DNA from: Paenibacillus taichungensis | GTDB taxonomy: Bacteria > Bacillota > Bacilli > Paenibacillales > Paenibacillaceae | Reading direction: 5' to 3' | Assembly: GCF_003287275.1 (NCBI RefSeq) | Contig: NZ_QEVW01000005.1 | Location: forward strand, 558,001 to 622,000 | Length of the DNA stretch: 64,000 nt | In this document: piece after piece, positions 26,538-36,819 of the stretch | How positions within the stretch are numbered: position 1 is the stretch's first letter | How the letters are laid out: every line of letters starts with the position of its first letter | Notes under the pieces: model-generated | The model's input: only the letters and a program-made list of their open reading frames with translations | Told to the model about the DNA's origin: nothing | The model's database searches: none | Translations under genes and position numbers: made by a program

Positions 26538-26999
26538 TTAGCCCTCAATACTTTCCAGCTGTACAACCTCGCTTTTATTTAATACTTCGTTAAGATTAAG
26601 CATAATCAACAATCGAGCATCCTCCAGCTTGGCTACACCACGCAGGTATCTTGCTTTAACTCCACCAACCACTTCAGGCGGACTATCAATAGCATCACGC
26701 TTGATGTCAATAACATCATTGGCAGAGTCAACGATAAAGCCAACTTGCATGTCGTCTACACCTACAATGACAATACGTGTTTGATCAGTATATTCTGTTT
26801 CTGGCAAAGAAAAGCGACCACGTAGATCAATGACGGGAATAACGACACCGCGTAAGTTAATAACTCCTTTTACAAAAGAGAAAGTTTTCGGAACACGGGT
26901 AATAGGCATCATGCGCTCTATCGTCTGAACCTTGTCTACCTCAATACCATACTCTTCGGATCCTAATTTAAAGACAATGACTTTCAACTCTTCTTCCAT
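26538..26999 (-). CDS. cheW: Chemotaxis coupling protein CheW
   Basis: CheW (153 residues) links chemoreceptors to CheA. The SH3-like double-barrel domain runs through the whole protein. Motifs are IERMMPITRVP, GVINLRGVVIPVIDLR and VGFIVDSANDVIDI. It stands between cheA and cheC in the operon, with a GGGAGG Shine-Dalgarno before the ATG. No receiver domain is present, so it is CheW and not CheV. Confidence 0.97.
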   Translation of the reverse strand: MEEELKVIVFKLGSEEYGIEVDKVQTIERMMPITRVPKTFSFVKGVINLRGVVIPVIDLRGRFSLPETEYTDQTRIVIVGVDDMQVGFIVDSANDVIDIKRDAIDSPPEVVGGVKARYLRGVAKLEDARLLIMLNLNEVLNKSEVVQLESIEG

Positions 27000-27041
27000 G
27001 GAAAAAACCTCCCTATTAAATGTAAGACTTATCTTGTGTGC

Positions 27042-29117
27042 TTATTTAATAAATGCATTAGGGTCAAGAATCAGAGCTACTTGTCCATCTCCCAGAATCG
27101 TTGCACCAGAGATCCCTTCAATGGCAGGAAGATAAGTACCCATCGATTTAAGAACAATCTCACTCTGTCCAATAAATTCTTCAACGGCTACGGCTGCAAG
27201 ACGCTCTCCTTTGCGAATGACCACGATTTCAGTTTCTTGTTCGTCCGCATCATTGAAATCAGGCACTCCAAAAACTTCGCTCAACGACAGGTACGGAATT
27301 AGAGACTCACGGAATGTGATCATTTTATTACCATGAATGTTGCGAACCTGTTCACGCTGTACAATGGCTGTCTCCACAATGGAAGACAAAGGAACGGCAT
27401 ATTTCTCGGATCCCAGTCGAACAAGCATCGCAGCGATAATGGACAGGGTCAATGGTAACTGAACAGAGAAGTTGGTCCCTTTACCCGGTGTCGAATGAAT
27501 GGTTACATTACCACCAAGAGAAGTGATTTTGGATTTTACAACATCCAAACCTACTCCACGGCCGGAAATATCCGAAATTTTATCAGCGGTACTGAAGCCT
27601 GGTGCAAACAACAGCTGGTTCACTTCATCATCGCTCATCTTGGCACCTTGTTCTTCGGTAACAACTCCACGCTTGACTGCTGTTCTCAAAAGATTATCCC
27701 GGTAAATGCCTTTACCATCATCTTCAATCTCAATAAATACATGATTCCCGCTATGGAAGGCCCGAAGGTTAACTGTTCCCAATTCGGGTTTACCTGCTGC
27801 TACACGTTCTGCGATCGATTCAACACCATGGTCAACTGCGTTACGCAGCAAATGCACCAGCGGATCGCCGATCTCATCGATTACCGTCCGATCAAGTTCC
27901 GTTTCGGCACCCGTAATGACCAGATCGATTTTTTTGTCGAGTGTTTTGGCAAGGTCACGAATCATACGCGGGAAACGGTTGAATACCGTGTCTACAGGAA
28001 CCATCCGCAATTTCAGTACAATATTTTGCAAATCTGTACTGACTCTGCTCAGATGAGCTACCGTATCCGATAAGTCATTATTACCCGTCTCACTGGCCAA
28101 CTGCTCGAGGCGTGAACGGTCAATCAATAACTCACTGAACAAGTTCATCAGTACATCCAGACGTTCTATATCCACACGGATGGTACGTGAAGGTGCAGCA
28201 GCTTGTTTAGGTGCAGCTGTTTTGGTAACTACCGGCTTCTTTGGTTCTTCTTTCGATGAAGAACTCGGTTCCGGGGGGGCATCTACTGGAGCAGGAACAG
28301 GTGCAGCTTCCACTTCAGCTGTTGCCGCTGCCTGATTGGTCATTTGCTGAAGAGTCTCTTGATCCAGCTGAATGACCTTGGCACTCTCAATTTCAGAGAT
28401 GCTCATAATGCCTTTTTCAAGTTCCTGCGCCTCTTTGGTCGTTATGTAATACAACGAAAAACTGCGCTCAAACTTCTCTTGCTCAATATCCTGAACGGTT
28501 GGGAACGATTTAACAATTTCACCCGAGCGTTCTAACATATCGAAGACCATATATGCACGTACGCCCTTCAGCTGGCTCTGCTCGCTGACAAGAACTTCAA
28601 TATAGAGCACACGGTGGCCTTCAGCTATGGACTGATCCAATACAGAGTACTGGAATTCGTCCAGTTCAACCGCACTTGGTGTTACTGTACTTGATGATTG
28701 ATTTACTTCGGTTACTGGAGCAGTACCTCCTGTCCATTCACCACTCTCAATTGCTTGGAGAGCAGCTACGATTGAGGAGACATCTGCTTTCCCCTCTCCA
28801 CCACCGGTAATATCCTGAACCATATTCTCCAAAGCATCCAAACTCTTGAACAGGGTATCAAAAATGAAATCCTGCATTTTCAACTTTTCGTTACGCACCA
28901 GATCCAGCACATTTTCCATTTTGTGCGTCAATGATGCCAAATCCTCAAAACCCATTGTAGCAGCCATACCCTTCAACGTATGAGCAGAGCGGAATATGAC
29001 TTGAACAATTCCCAGATCCTCCGGACTGCCTTCGAGTTGAAGCATATTTTCGTTAAGGGACTGCAGATGATCATTAGACTCATCAATAAACATAGATAAA
29101 TATTGATTCATGTCCAT
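27042..29117 (-). CDS. cheA: Chemotaxis histidine kinase CheA
   Basis: CheA (691 residues) autophosphorylates and passes phosphate to CheY and CheB. Domains in order: Hpt P1 with the phosphorylated His46 (RSAHTLKGMAATMGF); a P2-like CheY-binding segment at about 165-255; a Pro/Ala-rich linker; dimerisation P3; an HATPase P4 with the N box LLRNAVDHG, DDGKGI and GRGVGLDVV; and a CheW-like P5 domain at the C-terminus. GGAGGTG stands 7 nt before the ATG. It follows cheB, the usual order. Confidence 0.97.
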   Translation of the reverse strand: MDMNQYLSMFIDESNDHLQSLNENMLQLEGSPEDLGIVQVIFRSAHTLKGMAATMGFEDLASLTHKMENVLDLVRNEKLKMQDFIFDTLFKSLDALENMVQDITGGGEGKADVSSIVAALQAIESGEWTGGTAPVTEVNQSSSTVTPSAVELDEFQYSVLDQSIAEGHRVLYIEVLVSEQSQLKGVRAYMVFDMLERSGEIVKSFPTVQDIEQEKFERSFSLYYITTKEAQELEKGIMSISEIESAKVIQLDQETLQQMTNQAAATAEVEAAPVPAPVDAPPEPSSSSKEEPKKPVVTKTAAPKQAAAPSRTIRVDIERLDVLMNLFSELLIDRSRLEQLASETGNNDLSDTVAHLSRVSTDLQNIVLKLRMVPVDTVFNRFPRMIRDLAKTLDKKIDLVITGAETELDRTVIDEIGDPLVHLLRNAVDHGVESIAERVAAGKPELGTVNLRAFHSGNHVFIEIEDDGKGIYRDNLLRTAVKRGVVTEEQGAKMSDDEVNQLLFAPGFSTADKISDISGRGVGLDVVKSKITSLGGNVTIHSTPGKGTNFSVQLPLTLSIIAAMLVRLGSEKYAVPLSSIVETAIVQREQVRNIHGNKMITFRESLIPYLSLSEVFGVPDFNDADEQETEIVVIRKGERLAAVAVEEFIGQSEIVLKSMGTYLPAIEGISGATILGDGQVALILDPNAFIK

Positions 29118-29149
29118 TGTGAGGCACCTCCTCCATGAGTTAACTCCGT

Positions 29150-30586
29150 TTATTTCACAGCTTGAACAAGTTTAGGCGCAATCTCCTGCAATGGTAGAAG
29201 ATGACGCACGCATTTCAGCTCTACAGCAGAACGCGGCATACCATAAACAACACAAGTTTCTTCATTCTCTGCAAAGGTTGATGTGACACCCGCCTCATAC
29301 AATTTTTTCATCATACGAGCACCATCACTGCCCATCCCTGTCAGCAAAACCAAATGTCGTTGCAATGACGTGTACGGCAGCAGCGACTCAAACATCGTAT
29401 CTACTGAAGGACGGTGTCCATTGACTGGTTCTTCCTCTGTCAGCTTTACGGTGAACCTTCCATCAGCAGTTTTGTTGACTTTGACATGAAAGCCGCCAGG
29501 AGCAATATAGGCCGTCCCTTTTCGTAGAACCATGCCTTCCTCAGCTTCAACCACATGCAGTTCACTGAACGTATTCAATCGCTGGGCAAGGGATCGAGTA
29601 AAGTTAGGGGGCATATGCTGTACAATAATGACTGGAGCAGGTAAATCACCTGGCAGTTGCTCCAGCAAAGTCTTGAGGGCTCTCGGTCCACCAGTTGAAC
29701 AACCAATTGCCACAAGTTTGTTAAATGATCCTTCCGGTCCTGCTCCCTTATAAGAAGGAATTACCTTCGCACTATCTTTGGATGGTTCAGCTGAAGCTGC
29801 AGCAGTTTCCTGTTCTGCCAATCGAGATACATTGGACAAACGGTTTTCCTTGGGAGATTGCGTTGGCTTATTTGGCTTTGCTAATTTGTCATTGCTGGCA
29901 TTCGAAGCTCGATTTGAATCTCGCAAAGGCTCCAGCTTTTTGTCCAGGCGTCCTGTATTCTGCTTCGTCAGTGGAATAGTGGGATGCTTCGGTTTTGCTC
30001 GTAAGGATTCAGTTTGTCCACTGCCAATTCGTGTTCCTGGCTGGGCAGGTTCTATCGTTTTCTTCAAAAGACCTTTACGATCTGGTAAAGAAGGATCAAC
30101 TTGAACTCGCTGTGACTGTTGCAGCAGTTTGCTCTGTGCTTCATCCTGTTTCTTCATGGATGCTTCACGATCGGCTTTTCGCTTGATTTCATCCATAGCT
30201 GCTCGCATCCGCTCAACCAGTGCTTTACCTACTTGGGCAATATCCTGATCATGCACAATGGATGGCTTACGAATGAAGTCAAACGCACCGGCCTCGAGCG
30301 CCATGATGGTCTCTTTCATGCCTTGTTCATTGATACCCGAAAGCATAATCACCGGGACGAAAGATTGCTTCATGATCGATTTTAATGCATCCAACCCATT
30401 CATTTCAGGCATCTCAACGTCCATTGTGATAACATCGGGCTTCAAATCTTTTGCTTTTTGAATAGCTTCCTTACCATTTGATGCTGTTGCCGTAACCTTA
30501 AACTCCGAATCTGCTTCAATTAAATCTGAAACAATTTTACGCATAAAAGCGGAATCATCGACAACCAATACTTGATACACCGCCAT
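29150..30586 (-). CDS. cheB: Protein-glutamate methylesterase CheB with an extended linker
   Basis: CheB (478 residues) demethylates chemoreceptors after phosphorylation by CheA. The N-terminal receiver (1-125) has Asp10, Asp11 and phosphoacceptor Asp56. The C-terminal methylesterase (about 288-478) has the catalytic Ser297 (IGCSTGG) and His324 (VQHMPP), and the Asp in GMGSDGA. The linker between them is about 160 residues of basic and polar low-complexity sequence, much longer than usual, which makes the protein about 120 residues longer than typical CheB. It lies between flhG and cheA. Confidence 0.95.
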   Translation of the reverse strand: MAVYQVLVVDDSAFMRKIVSDLIEADSEFKVTATASNGKEAIQKAKDLKPDVITMDVEMPEMNGLDALKSIMKQSFVPVIMLSGINEQGMKETIMALEAGAFDFIRKPSIVHDQDIAQVGKALVERMRAAMDEIKRKADREASMKKQDEAQSKLLQQSQRVQVDPSLPDRKGLLKKTIEPAQPGTRIGSGQTESLRAKPKHPTIPLTKQNTGRLDKKLEPLRDSNRASNASNDKLAKPNKPTQSPKENRLSNVSRLAEQETAAASAEPSKDSAKVIPSYKGAGPEGSFNKLVAIGCSTGGPRALKTLLEQLPGDLPAPVIIVQHMPPNFTRSLAQRLNTFSELHVVEAEEGMVLRKGTAYIAPGGFHVKVNKTADGRFTVKLTEEEPVNGHRPSVDTMFESLLPYTSLQRHLVLLTGMGSDGARMMKKLYEAGVTSTFAENEETCVVYGMPRSAVELKCVRHLLPLQEIAPKLVQAVK

Positions 30587-30619
30587 GTTGTTTCCACCCC
30601 TGTTTCCTTTATTCAGAAA

Positions 30620-31507
30620 TCATGTTGTTCTCTTTAGCCACTTTTTCATAAATCCTCTGATTCCTGTCAAGGTTTCGGATCCCGGAGCAGCAGGTGCAGC
30701 CAAATAGTGATGTGCGAGTTTCAATATATCCCTGGAAGCTTTTGCATTTGGATATGCTAAACTGTACGGCACTTGCCTTTTAACAGCCTTTACAACCTGG
30801 GCATCTTCAGAAATATATCCAAGCAACGGGATATCGATCTGTAAAAATCTCTTTGCCACTCCAGCTATTTTATCCGCCACCCGTTCCGCCTCTTGCTGGT
30901 CTTCAACCCGGTTAACGATCATCCGAAAGGGTGTGGCATTTTCCTGCCCATGCATCACTTTAACTAATGCGTAAGCATCGGTTATTGAAGTCGGTTCAGG
31001 TGTGGTGATGATCAGGCATTCATCGGCTGCACCGATAAATTTCATGTTTTCTCTGGAAAGTCCTGCCCCGGTATCAAAAATGACATAGTCCATCTCCTGT
31101 GCAATCTCTTCAACTTGTCCAGCAAAAAACTCCAGATCTCGATCTGACAATGAGAACAATTCTTTCATCCCCGAACCTCCGGCGATATAAGGCAACCCGC
31201 TTGCACCAAGCTGTATGATTTCCTGTATGGATTTCTGTCGGTATAATAGATGGTACAAATTATAGGGAGATGAAGTTCCCATTAGGACATCGATATTAGC
31301 CATCCCTATATCTGCATCAAACACCAATACCTTTTGCCCCATTGCCTGTAAGCTCAGTGCAAAATTAAGTGTGAAGTTGGATTTACCAACCCCTCCTTTT
31401 CCACTGGCGACGGTTATGATTTTGGAGGAGCGTGAATCACGACCTCTTCCCTCCACTCCGTAAGGCATGGAGACCATACTTCTGAGTGAGGCTGCCTGGT
31501 CCTTCAT
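30620..31507 (-). CDS. flhG: Flagellar number regulator FlhG (MinD-like ATPase)
   Basis: FlhG (295 residues; YlxH in B. subtilis) is a ParA/MinD-type ATPase that partners FlhF in flagellar placement and number. The deviant Walker A GKGGVGKS is at residues 36-43. VFDADIGMANIDVLMG and the DTGAGLS switch motif follow. An N-terminal segment of about 28 residues contains DQAASLRSM, the FlhF-activating type motif. The ATGA overlap with the end of flhF indicates coupling. Confidence 0.94.
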   Translation of the reverse strand: MKDQAASLRSMVSMPYGVEGRGRDSRSSKIITVASGKGGVGKSNFTLNFALSLQAMGQKVLVFDADIGMANIDVLMGTSSPYNLYHLLYRQKSIQEIIQLGASGLPYIAGGSGMKELFSLSDRDLEFFAGQVEEIAQEMDYVIFDTGAGLSRENMKFIGAADECLIITTPEPTSITDAYALVKVMHGQENATPFRMIVNRVEDQQEAERVADKIAGVAKRFLQIDIPLLGYISEDAQVVKAVKRQVPYSLAYPNAKASRDILKLAHHYLAAPAAPGSETLTGIRGFMKKWLKRTT

Positions 31508-32859
31508 CGTACAAGCTCTCCTATCAATTGTTTGGTCAGAGAATCCGCATCAGGTTTGAGTAGATCATCAGGCACATTTTGTCCGTTCGCCACATAAGCG
31601 AGTTTAAGTGGAAAACGATGCAGCAGGTTAAACATCGGTCCGCAGCTACCGGTCTCATCCATCTTCGTAAAAATGACCTTATCCAGCCCATATTTGCTGA
31701 AATGCTCCGTTATTTGAACCATATCAGCACTTTTGGAAGTCATGCTCAACACCAAAAAAGTTTCACTATTTTCCACAGGCGCCAGTAAGCTTTGCAGTTC
31801 TGAAACAAGCAGCTCATTTCTGTAGTTTCTTCCGGCTGTATCCATGAAGATCAGATCACATCCCTCAAGACGGGAGATCGCGCGTTGTGTATCACCCGGG
31901 GATTGTACGACCTCAAGCGGGACATTTAAAATAGATGCGTATGTTCTAAGTTGTTCTACCGCTGAGATACGATAGGTATCGGAAGTAATGAACCCTACCT
32001 TTCGCTGTTTGTTGAACATCTGTTCAGCCGCCAGCTTGGCAATGGTCGTTGTTTTACCAACACCAGTTGGCCCAGCTACATATACAATGCGTGTGGTTGG
32101 CAAAATGCCCACGTCGATACGCTTCTCCAAAAAATGTGATATTTCCAATTGAACCGCTTGTACTGCTTCTACTTCATTTAAAGTTTTTTCGGAGAGCTTC
32201 GTCTGAACAGTCCCAAACCAAGATTCCCATACTTCTGGCCAAATGTCTTGCTCCATCAACCTTTCTCGAAGAGCATGAAACTCCTCTGGTAACGGATCTG
32301 CCGAAGCTCCTTGCTTTGACAACTTGGTCATCATCAGTTTGAGCTCCTGTAATTCAGACATTAGTTGGCCCTGCTGCGGATTGTTCGCCTGCTCCTGCTG
32401 CCCACTGGCGGATGTTAAACCCGAAAAATCCGCCCCTTGCGGTCGCGGTTTATGCTCGATACTCAAAGAAGATCTGCCGTTGCTCATGTCTGAACCGAGT
32501 TTGCTCGATTCAGACACAGCTGTGGCATCCGTCGTTTTCTCTTGCACATTTTTTTCAGCAATACTCGCGGCTGATTCGTCAGAAGCAACGACAAACGAAC
32601 GAGCCGTTTGTCGATATGCTTCAGGTACAAATGCGCGAGGTACGGGTGGAAATTGATTTTGCACTTGATTTGTAGCCTGTTTTTTTTCTTCCTTATCTAC
32701 AGCTGCTACAACTTCGATCCTTTTCTTACGGAACATCCCCAGCACCCCTCCCACCTTTATTTCCTTGGTGGACAGAATGACGGCATCACTTCCCAGGTCT
32801 TTGCGAATTTGAAGCATAGCTTCGGGCATGGTTTCAACGACGTATTGTTTTACTCTCAT
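31504..32859 (-). CDS. flhF: Flagellar SRP-like GTPase FlhF
   Basis: FlhF (451 residues) is the third SRP-family GTPase and helps position flagella. An N-terminal B domain (1-55) is followed by a variable low-complexity region (about 60-190), then the N and G domains. G1 is GPTGVGKT at 263-270, with DTAGR and TKMDE further on. Its start overlaps the stop of flhA (ATGA). flhG follows with the same kind of overlap. Confidence 0.95.
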   Translation of the reverse strand: MRVKQYVVETMPEAMLQIRKDLGSDAVILSTKEIKVGGVLGMFRKKRIEVVAAVDKEEKKQATNQVQNQFPPVPRAFVPEAYRQTARSFVVASDESAASIAEKNVQEKTTDATAVSESSKLGSDMSNGRSSLSIEHKPRPQGADFSGLTSASGQQEQANNPQQGQLMSELQELKLMMTKLSKQGASADPLPEEFHALRERLMEQDIWPEVWESWFGTVQTKLSEKTLNEVEAVQAVQLEISHFLEKRIDVGILPTTRIVYVAGPTGVGKTTTIAKLAAEQMFNKQRKVGFITSDTYRISAVEQLRTYASILNVPLEVVQSPGDTQRAISRLEGCDLIFMDTAGRNYRNELLVSELQSLLAPVENSETFLVLSMTSKSADMVQITEHFSKYGLDKVIFTKMDETGSCGPMFNLLHRFPLKLAYVANGQNVPDDLLKPDADSLTKQLIGELVR

Positions 32860-34889
32860 AAGTTCACCACCCCGACACTTTGGATTTCAACATTCGGCTC
32901 CAACTCACTATAGGAAAGCACTGGTATATCCTGCATCGTACGTTCAATCACCTGGCGCAGATACATACGAATGGTTGGAGAAGTTAATACAACTGGCTGC
33001 TGGCCTGACTGGATCAATCGATTGACTTGTTCAGTCAACTTTTGATATACACTTTGTGTTGAAGCCGGATCCAATGCAAGATAACTGCCTTGATCGGATT
33101 GCTGCACACTCTCGGCAATCTTCTTCTCCAGACCAGGTCCAACCGTGATAACTCTAAGCGTCTCTCCTTTTTGGGAGAATTGCTGGGTAATCTGACGAGA
33201 AAGGGACTGTCTCACATATTCTGTAAGTACATCCGGGTCTTTGGTGTACGTTCCATAGTCCGCCAGTGTCTCGAAAATTGTAACCATATCACGAATGGAA
33301 ACTTTCTCACGCAACAACTTGGCGAGCACTTTCTGTACATCTCCGATGGACAGTACGGATGGGATAAGTTCATCCACCAGCGCAGCATAATTCTCTCTGA
33401 GATTATCCACGAGTGCTTTCGTTTCTTGTCTGCCAAGTAACTCATGCGCATGTTTCTTAATCAATTCAGTCAGATGTGTAGCTACAACTGAAGGAGGATC
33501 TACAACCGTATATCCTGCAAGTTCAGCTCTGTCTTTGGTTACTTCATCAATCCATAACGCTGGAAGACCAAAAGCTGGTTCTGTCGTTTCGATTCCTGTA
33601 ACAGATTCTTCTTCATAACCCGGGCTCATGGCCAGATAATGATTCAACAACAGTTCTCCGCCGCCAACAACATTACCCTTAATTTTGATGACATATTCAT
33701 TCGGTCTTAATTGGATATTATCCCGAATCCTAATAACCGGAACGACTAACCCCAGTTCAAGAGCACATTGCCTACGAATCATAATGATCCGATCCAATAA
33801 GTCTCCACCCTGCTGATTGTCAGCCAGAGGAATCAAACCGTAACCAAATTCAAACTCAATTGGGTCAACCTGAAGAAGGTTGATTACACTCTCCGGACTT
33901 CTAACTTCTTCAATCTGCTGCTCCTCTTCCATTTGCTCCTCTGCCTCTTGCTTCTGATTCAGATTATTCTGCATCCTCCATCCGGCAAAAGCCAGCAAAC
34001 CTGCAAGCGGCAACGTTGTAATAACATGAATCGGTGTGAAAAAACCGAGCATTGCTATTACAAAAGCTACAATATAAAGGAGCGTCGGGTATGTAAACAA
34101 TTGTCCCGTAATGTCATCGGCCAAATTCCCTTCGGATGATGCTCTTGTTACGATAAGACCTGCTGCTGTAGATATCAGGAGTGCAGGAATCTGGCTTACC
34201 AGTCCATCCCCGATCGTTAACACAGAATAGGTAGACAGCGATTCTGCAAAATCGAGACCATGAACCGTCATTCCGATGATAAATCCACCAATGAGATTAA
34301 TCAGGAGAATAATGATACTCGCTATAGCGTCTCCTTTTACAAATTTACTCGCTCCATCCATGGCCCCATAGAAGTCAGCTTCGCGTTCAATTTTGGAACG
34401 ACGTTCACGTGCTTGCTGCTCGTTGATCAGACCAGCATTCAAATCTGCGTCGATACTCATCTGTTTACCAGGCATCGCATCGAGGGTAAATCGTGCTGCG
34501 ACTTCAGCTACACGCTCCGATCCCTTCGTAATAACGATAAATTGAACAACGACGAGAATCAGAAACACAATGAATCCAATTGCAATCTGTCCACCAGCTA
34601 TCCAGCTACCAAAGGTAGCAACTACCGAACCTGCGTCTCCTTCTCCCAGAATCAGTTTCGTTGTCGATATATTGAGTGCTAATCGAAACAACGTCGTGAT
34701 TAGCAACAATGCAGGAAAGATAGAAAATTGCAGTGCCTCTTTGCTGTTCATTGCAACAAGCAGTATCATCAGTGCAATTGAGATATTGATGACAAGCAAC
34801 ATGTCCAACAACCAGGTTGGGATCGGGAGAATCATCATCAACACGATGCCGATGATACCCGCAAGGACAGCTATATCTTTTGTTTTCAA
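32856..34889 (-). CDS. flhA: Flagellar export gate protein FlhA
   Basis: FlhA (677 residues) forms the nonameric export gate ring of the flagellar type III secretion system. The N-terminal half has about eight transmembrane segments and the conserved cytoplasmic FHIPEP loop region, here AARFTLDAMPGKQMSIDADLN (read in two parts). The C-terminal half (from about 340) is the soluble ring domain. The start is TTG at 34889, with GGAGG upstream at about 11 nt. It overlaps flhF at the 3' end. Confidence 0.97.
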   Translation of the reverse strand: MKTKDIAVLAGIIGIVLMMILPIPTWLLDMLLVINISIALMILLVAMNSKEALQFSIFPALLLITTLFRLALNISTTKLILGEGDAGSVVATFGSWIAGGQIAIGFIVFLILVVVQFIVITKGSERVAEVAARFTLDAMPGKQMSIDADLNAGLINEQQARERRSKIEREADFYGAMDGASKFVKGDAIASIIILLINLIGGFIIGMTVHGLDFAESLSTYSVLTIGDGLVSQIPALLISTAAGLIVTRASSEGNLADDITGQLFTYPTLLYIVAFVIAMLGFFTPIHVITTLPLAGLLAFAGWRMQNNLNQKQEAEEQMEEEQQIEEVRSPESVINLLQVDPIEFEFGYGLIPLADNQQGGDLLDRIIMIRRQCALELGLVVPVIRIRDNIQLRPNEYVIKIKGNVVGGGELLLNHYLAMSPGYEEESVTGIETTEPAFGLPALWIDEVTKDRAELAGYTVVDPPSVVATHLTELIKKHAHELLGRQETKALVDNLRENYAALVDELIPSVLSIGDVQKVLAKLLREKVSIRDMVTIFETLADYGTYTKDPDVLTEYVRQSLSRQITQQFSQKGETLRVITVGPGLEKKIAESVQQSDQGSYLALDPASTQSVYQKLTEQVNRLIQSGQQPVVLTSPTIRMYLRQVIERTMQDIPVLSYSELEPNVEIQSVGVVNL

Positions 34890-34914
34890 TGAATGTACGG
34901 CCTCCGATCCCTTG

Positions 34915-35997
34915 TTATTTCGTTCTGCCCTTTAATTTATATACATAAGCCAGCACTTCGGCTACCGCTTGAAACAAATCAGCCGGTATGGCGTCACCAA
35001 TCTCGGCTCTCTGGAACAATGCCCGTGCCAGCGGCTTGTTTTCCATAGTAATGACACCGTGCTCCTTGGCAATTTCCTTAATACGCAAGGCGACGTAATC
35101 CTGACCTTTGGCTATTATCTGCGGCGCTTCCATCTCCGAGCCTTCATACTTAAGCGCAACGGCAAAGTGAGTCGGGTTGGTGATAATTACATCCGCTTTG
35201 GGAACTTCCTGCATCATGCGCTGAACAGCCATACGACGCTGACGCTCCCTGATTTTCCCCTTGATCAGTGGGTCACCTTCCATTTTTTTGTATTCGTCCT
35301 TGATATCTTGCTTGGACATACGTATGTTCTTCTCATAATCGTACTTCTGATACATGTAATCGAATACTGCAAGTACCAGAAGCGCTACGGCAATTTTAAT
35401 TCCTAAGCTTAAGGTAATCGAAGCAGCAAAATGAAGAATCGCATCCAGTGAAAAATGTGACAGTGAAGCAATGTCTGATTGGTAACTTGTGATTGTACTG
35501 TAAACAAGAAAACCGATAATTGACATTTTCAGAATCGATTTAGCGAATTCCACCAAAGAACGTAGAGAAAAAATATTTTTGAACCCTTTTATCGGATCCA
35601 ACTTCTCAAGTTTTGGCTTCAAACCTTCCCCTACAAGAAGAAAACCAACCTGCATGTAATTAACGATTAACGCAACAAGTACCGCACCTAGCAAAGCAGG
35701 AGCAAGCAACAGCATTACCTCGATACCATATCTCATCATCAGAGCGACAACATTCTCCCCAGTGATCTCCATATTCAGTCGATTTATGAAGATGTCCGTA
35801 AACAGGCGAACTATTCGTTCTTTATAAAAGTTACTGAACATCATCATAATCAAAAACGTGAATAAGAGAATGGATGCGCCGGACAGCTCCATACTTTTGA
35901 CAACCTGTCCTTTTTTTCGCGTATCCTGTCTTTTTTTCGGGGTAGCCTTCTCTGTTTTTTCCCCCGCAAACATCTGGAGGTCGAGTTGATATTTCAT
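34915..35997 (-). CDS. flhB: Flagellar export switch protein FlhB
   Basis: FlhB (360 residues) switches export specificity from rod/hook to filament substrates. It starts with the usual DLQMFAGEKTEKATPKK segment, has four transmembrane helices, and carries the autocleavage motif NPTH at residues 274-277. The C-terminal cytoplasmic domain is intact. GGAGG lies about 11 nt before the ATG. It sits between fliR and flhA. Confidence 0.97.
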   Translation of the reverse strand: MKYQLDLQMFAGEKTEKATPKKRQDTRKKGQVVKSMELSGASILLFTFLIMMMFSNFYKERIVRLFTDIFINRLNMEITGENVVALMMRYGIEVMLLLAPALLGAVLVALIVNYMQVGFLLVGEGLKPKLEKLDPIKGFKNIFSLRSLVEFAKSILKMSIIGFLVYSTITSYQSDIASLSHFSLDAILHFAASITLSLGIKIAVALLVLAVFDYMYQKYDYEKNIRMSKQDIKDEYKKMEGDPLIKGKIRERQRRMAVQRMMQEVPKADVIITNPTHFAVALKYEGSEMEAPQIIAKGQDYVALRIKEIAKEHGVITMENKPLARALFQRAEIGDAIPADLFQAVAEVLAYVYKLKGRTK

Positions 35998-36020
35998 TCG
36001 AATCTTGTCCTCCGTTTCAC

Positions 36021-36815
36021 TCAGCCCGGCCTCTGTCCAATGGTCCCAAGCAAGTTTTCCATGGATCTGAACATTACTTCGAACAATTGACTAAACACAA
36101 AGGCAAAACTGGGAACCAGCAAAAGCAAAATAGCAAGTCCTACGAGTACCTTAAGTGGCATTCCGACAGCAAATACGTTGAATTGAGGAGCCGTCTTCGC
36201 CAAGAATCCCAATCCTACATCTGTCAAAAACAGAGCAACTACAATCGGCGCAGACATCTGAAAAGCCAACATAAATGATTGACCTAATGCACGCACCAAA
36301 AATTCAGCAATACTTCCATCTGCCAATCGTAGAAAGAATACATTCGATAACGGAATCCAGCGATAACTGTAAACAATGGCATCAAGCAGATAATGATGTC
36401 CGTTCATTGTCAGAAAGAGCAATACCGCAAAAGCATATTTGAAGTTACCTGTAAGCGGAGCAGATGCCCCTGTCATTGGATCGTATACGTTGGCCATACC
36501 AAAACCGATCTGAAGATCGATAAAGGTTCCTGCTGTCTGTACAGCCGTCATTAACAGGTATGCAACAAAGCCTAAGAGCAAGCCAATCAGTATCTCTCGG
36601 ATAACCAACAGGATATAACTCAGATCTGTAGGAACAACCTGATCTATGCCGTATACCATATACACAGTAAAGGTTACAAATGCCGACAAACCAATTTTAA
36701 GAGAATTCGGCACATTCCGAGCCGAGAAGACCGGCGCAGTTACAAAAAATGATGCTATTCGACAAAACATAAGCAGAGCGACAGGAAAACTTTGCAACAA
36801 TGTCTCCATCTGCAA
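36021..36815 (-). CDS. fliR: Flagellar export apparatus protein FliR
   Basis: FliR (264 residues) is a polytopic inner-membrane component of the export gate, with about six hydrophobic segments. The RIASFFVTAPVFSARNVP motif near the N-terminus and GFGMANVYDP in the middle fit the family. The start is TTG 36815 or ATG 36809; both have a weak AGG-type Shine-Dalgarno, so this is unresolved. It follows fliQ by a few bases. Confidence 0.95.
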   Translation of the reverse strand: MQMETLLQSFPVALLMFCRIASFFVTAPVFSARNVPNSLKIGLSAFVTFTVYMVYGIDQVVPTDLSYILLVIREILIGLLLGFVAYLLMTAVQTAGTFIDLQIGFGMANVYDPMTGASAPLTGNFKYAFAVLLFLTMNGHHYLLDAIVYSYRWIPLSNVFFLRLADGSIAEFLVRALGQSFMLAFQMSAPIVVALFLTDVGLGFLAKTAPQFNVFAVGMPLKVLVGLAILLLLVPSFAFVFSQLFEVMFRSMENLLGTIGQRPG

Positions 36816-36819
36816 CAGC

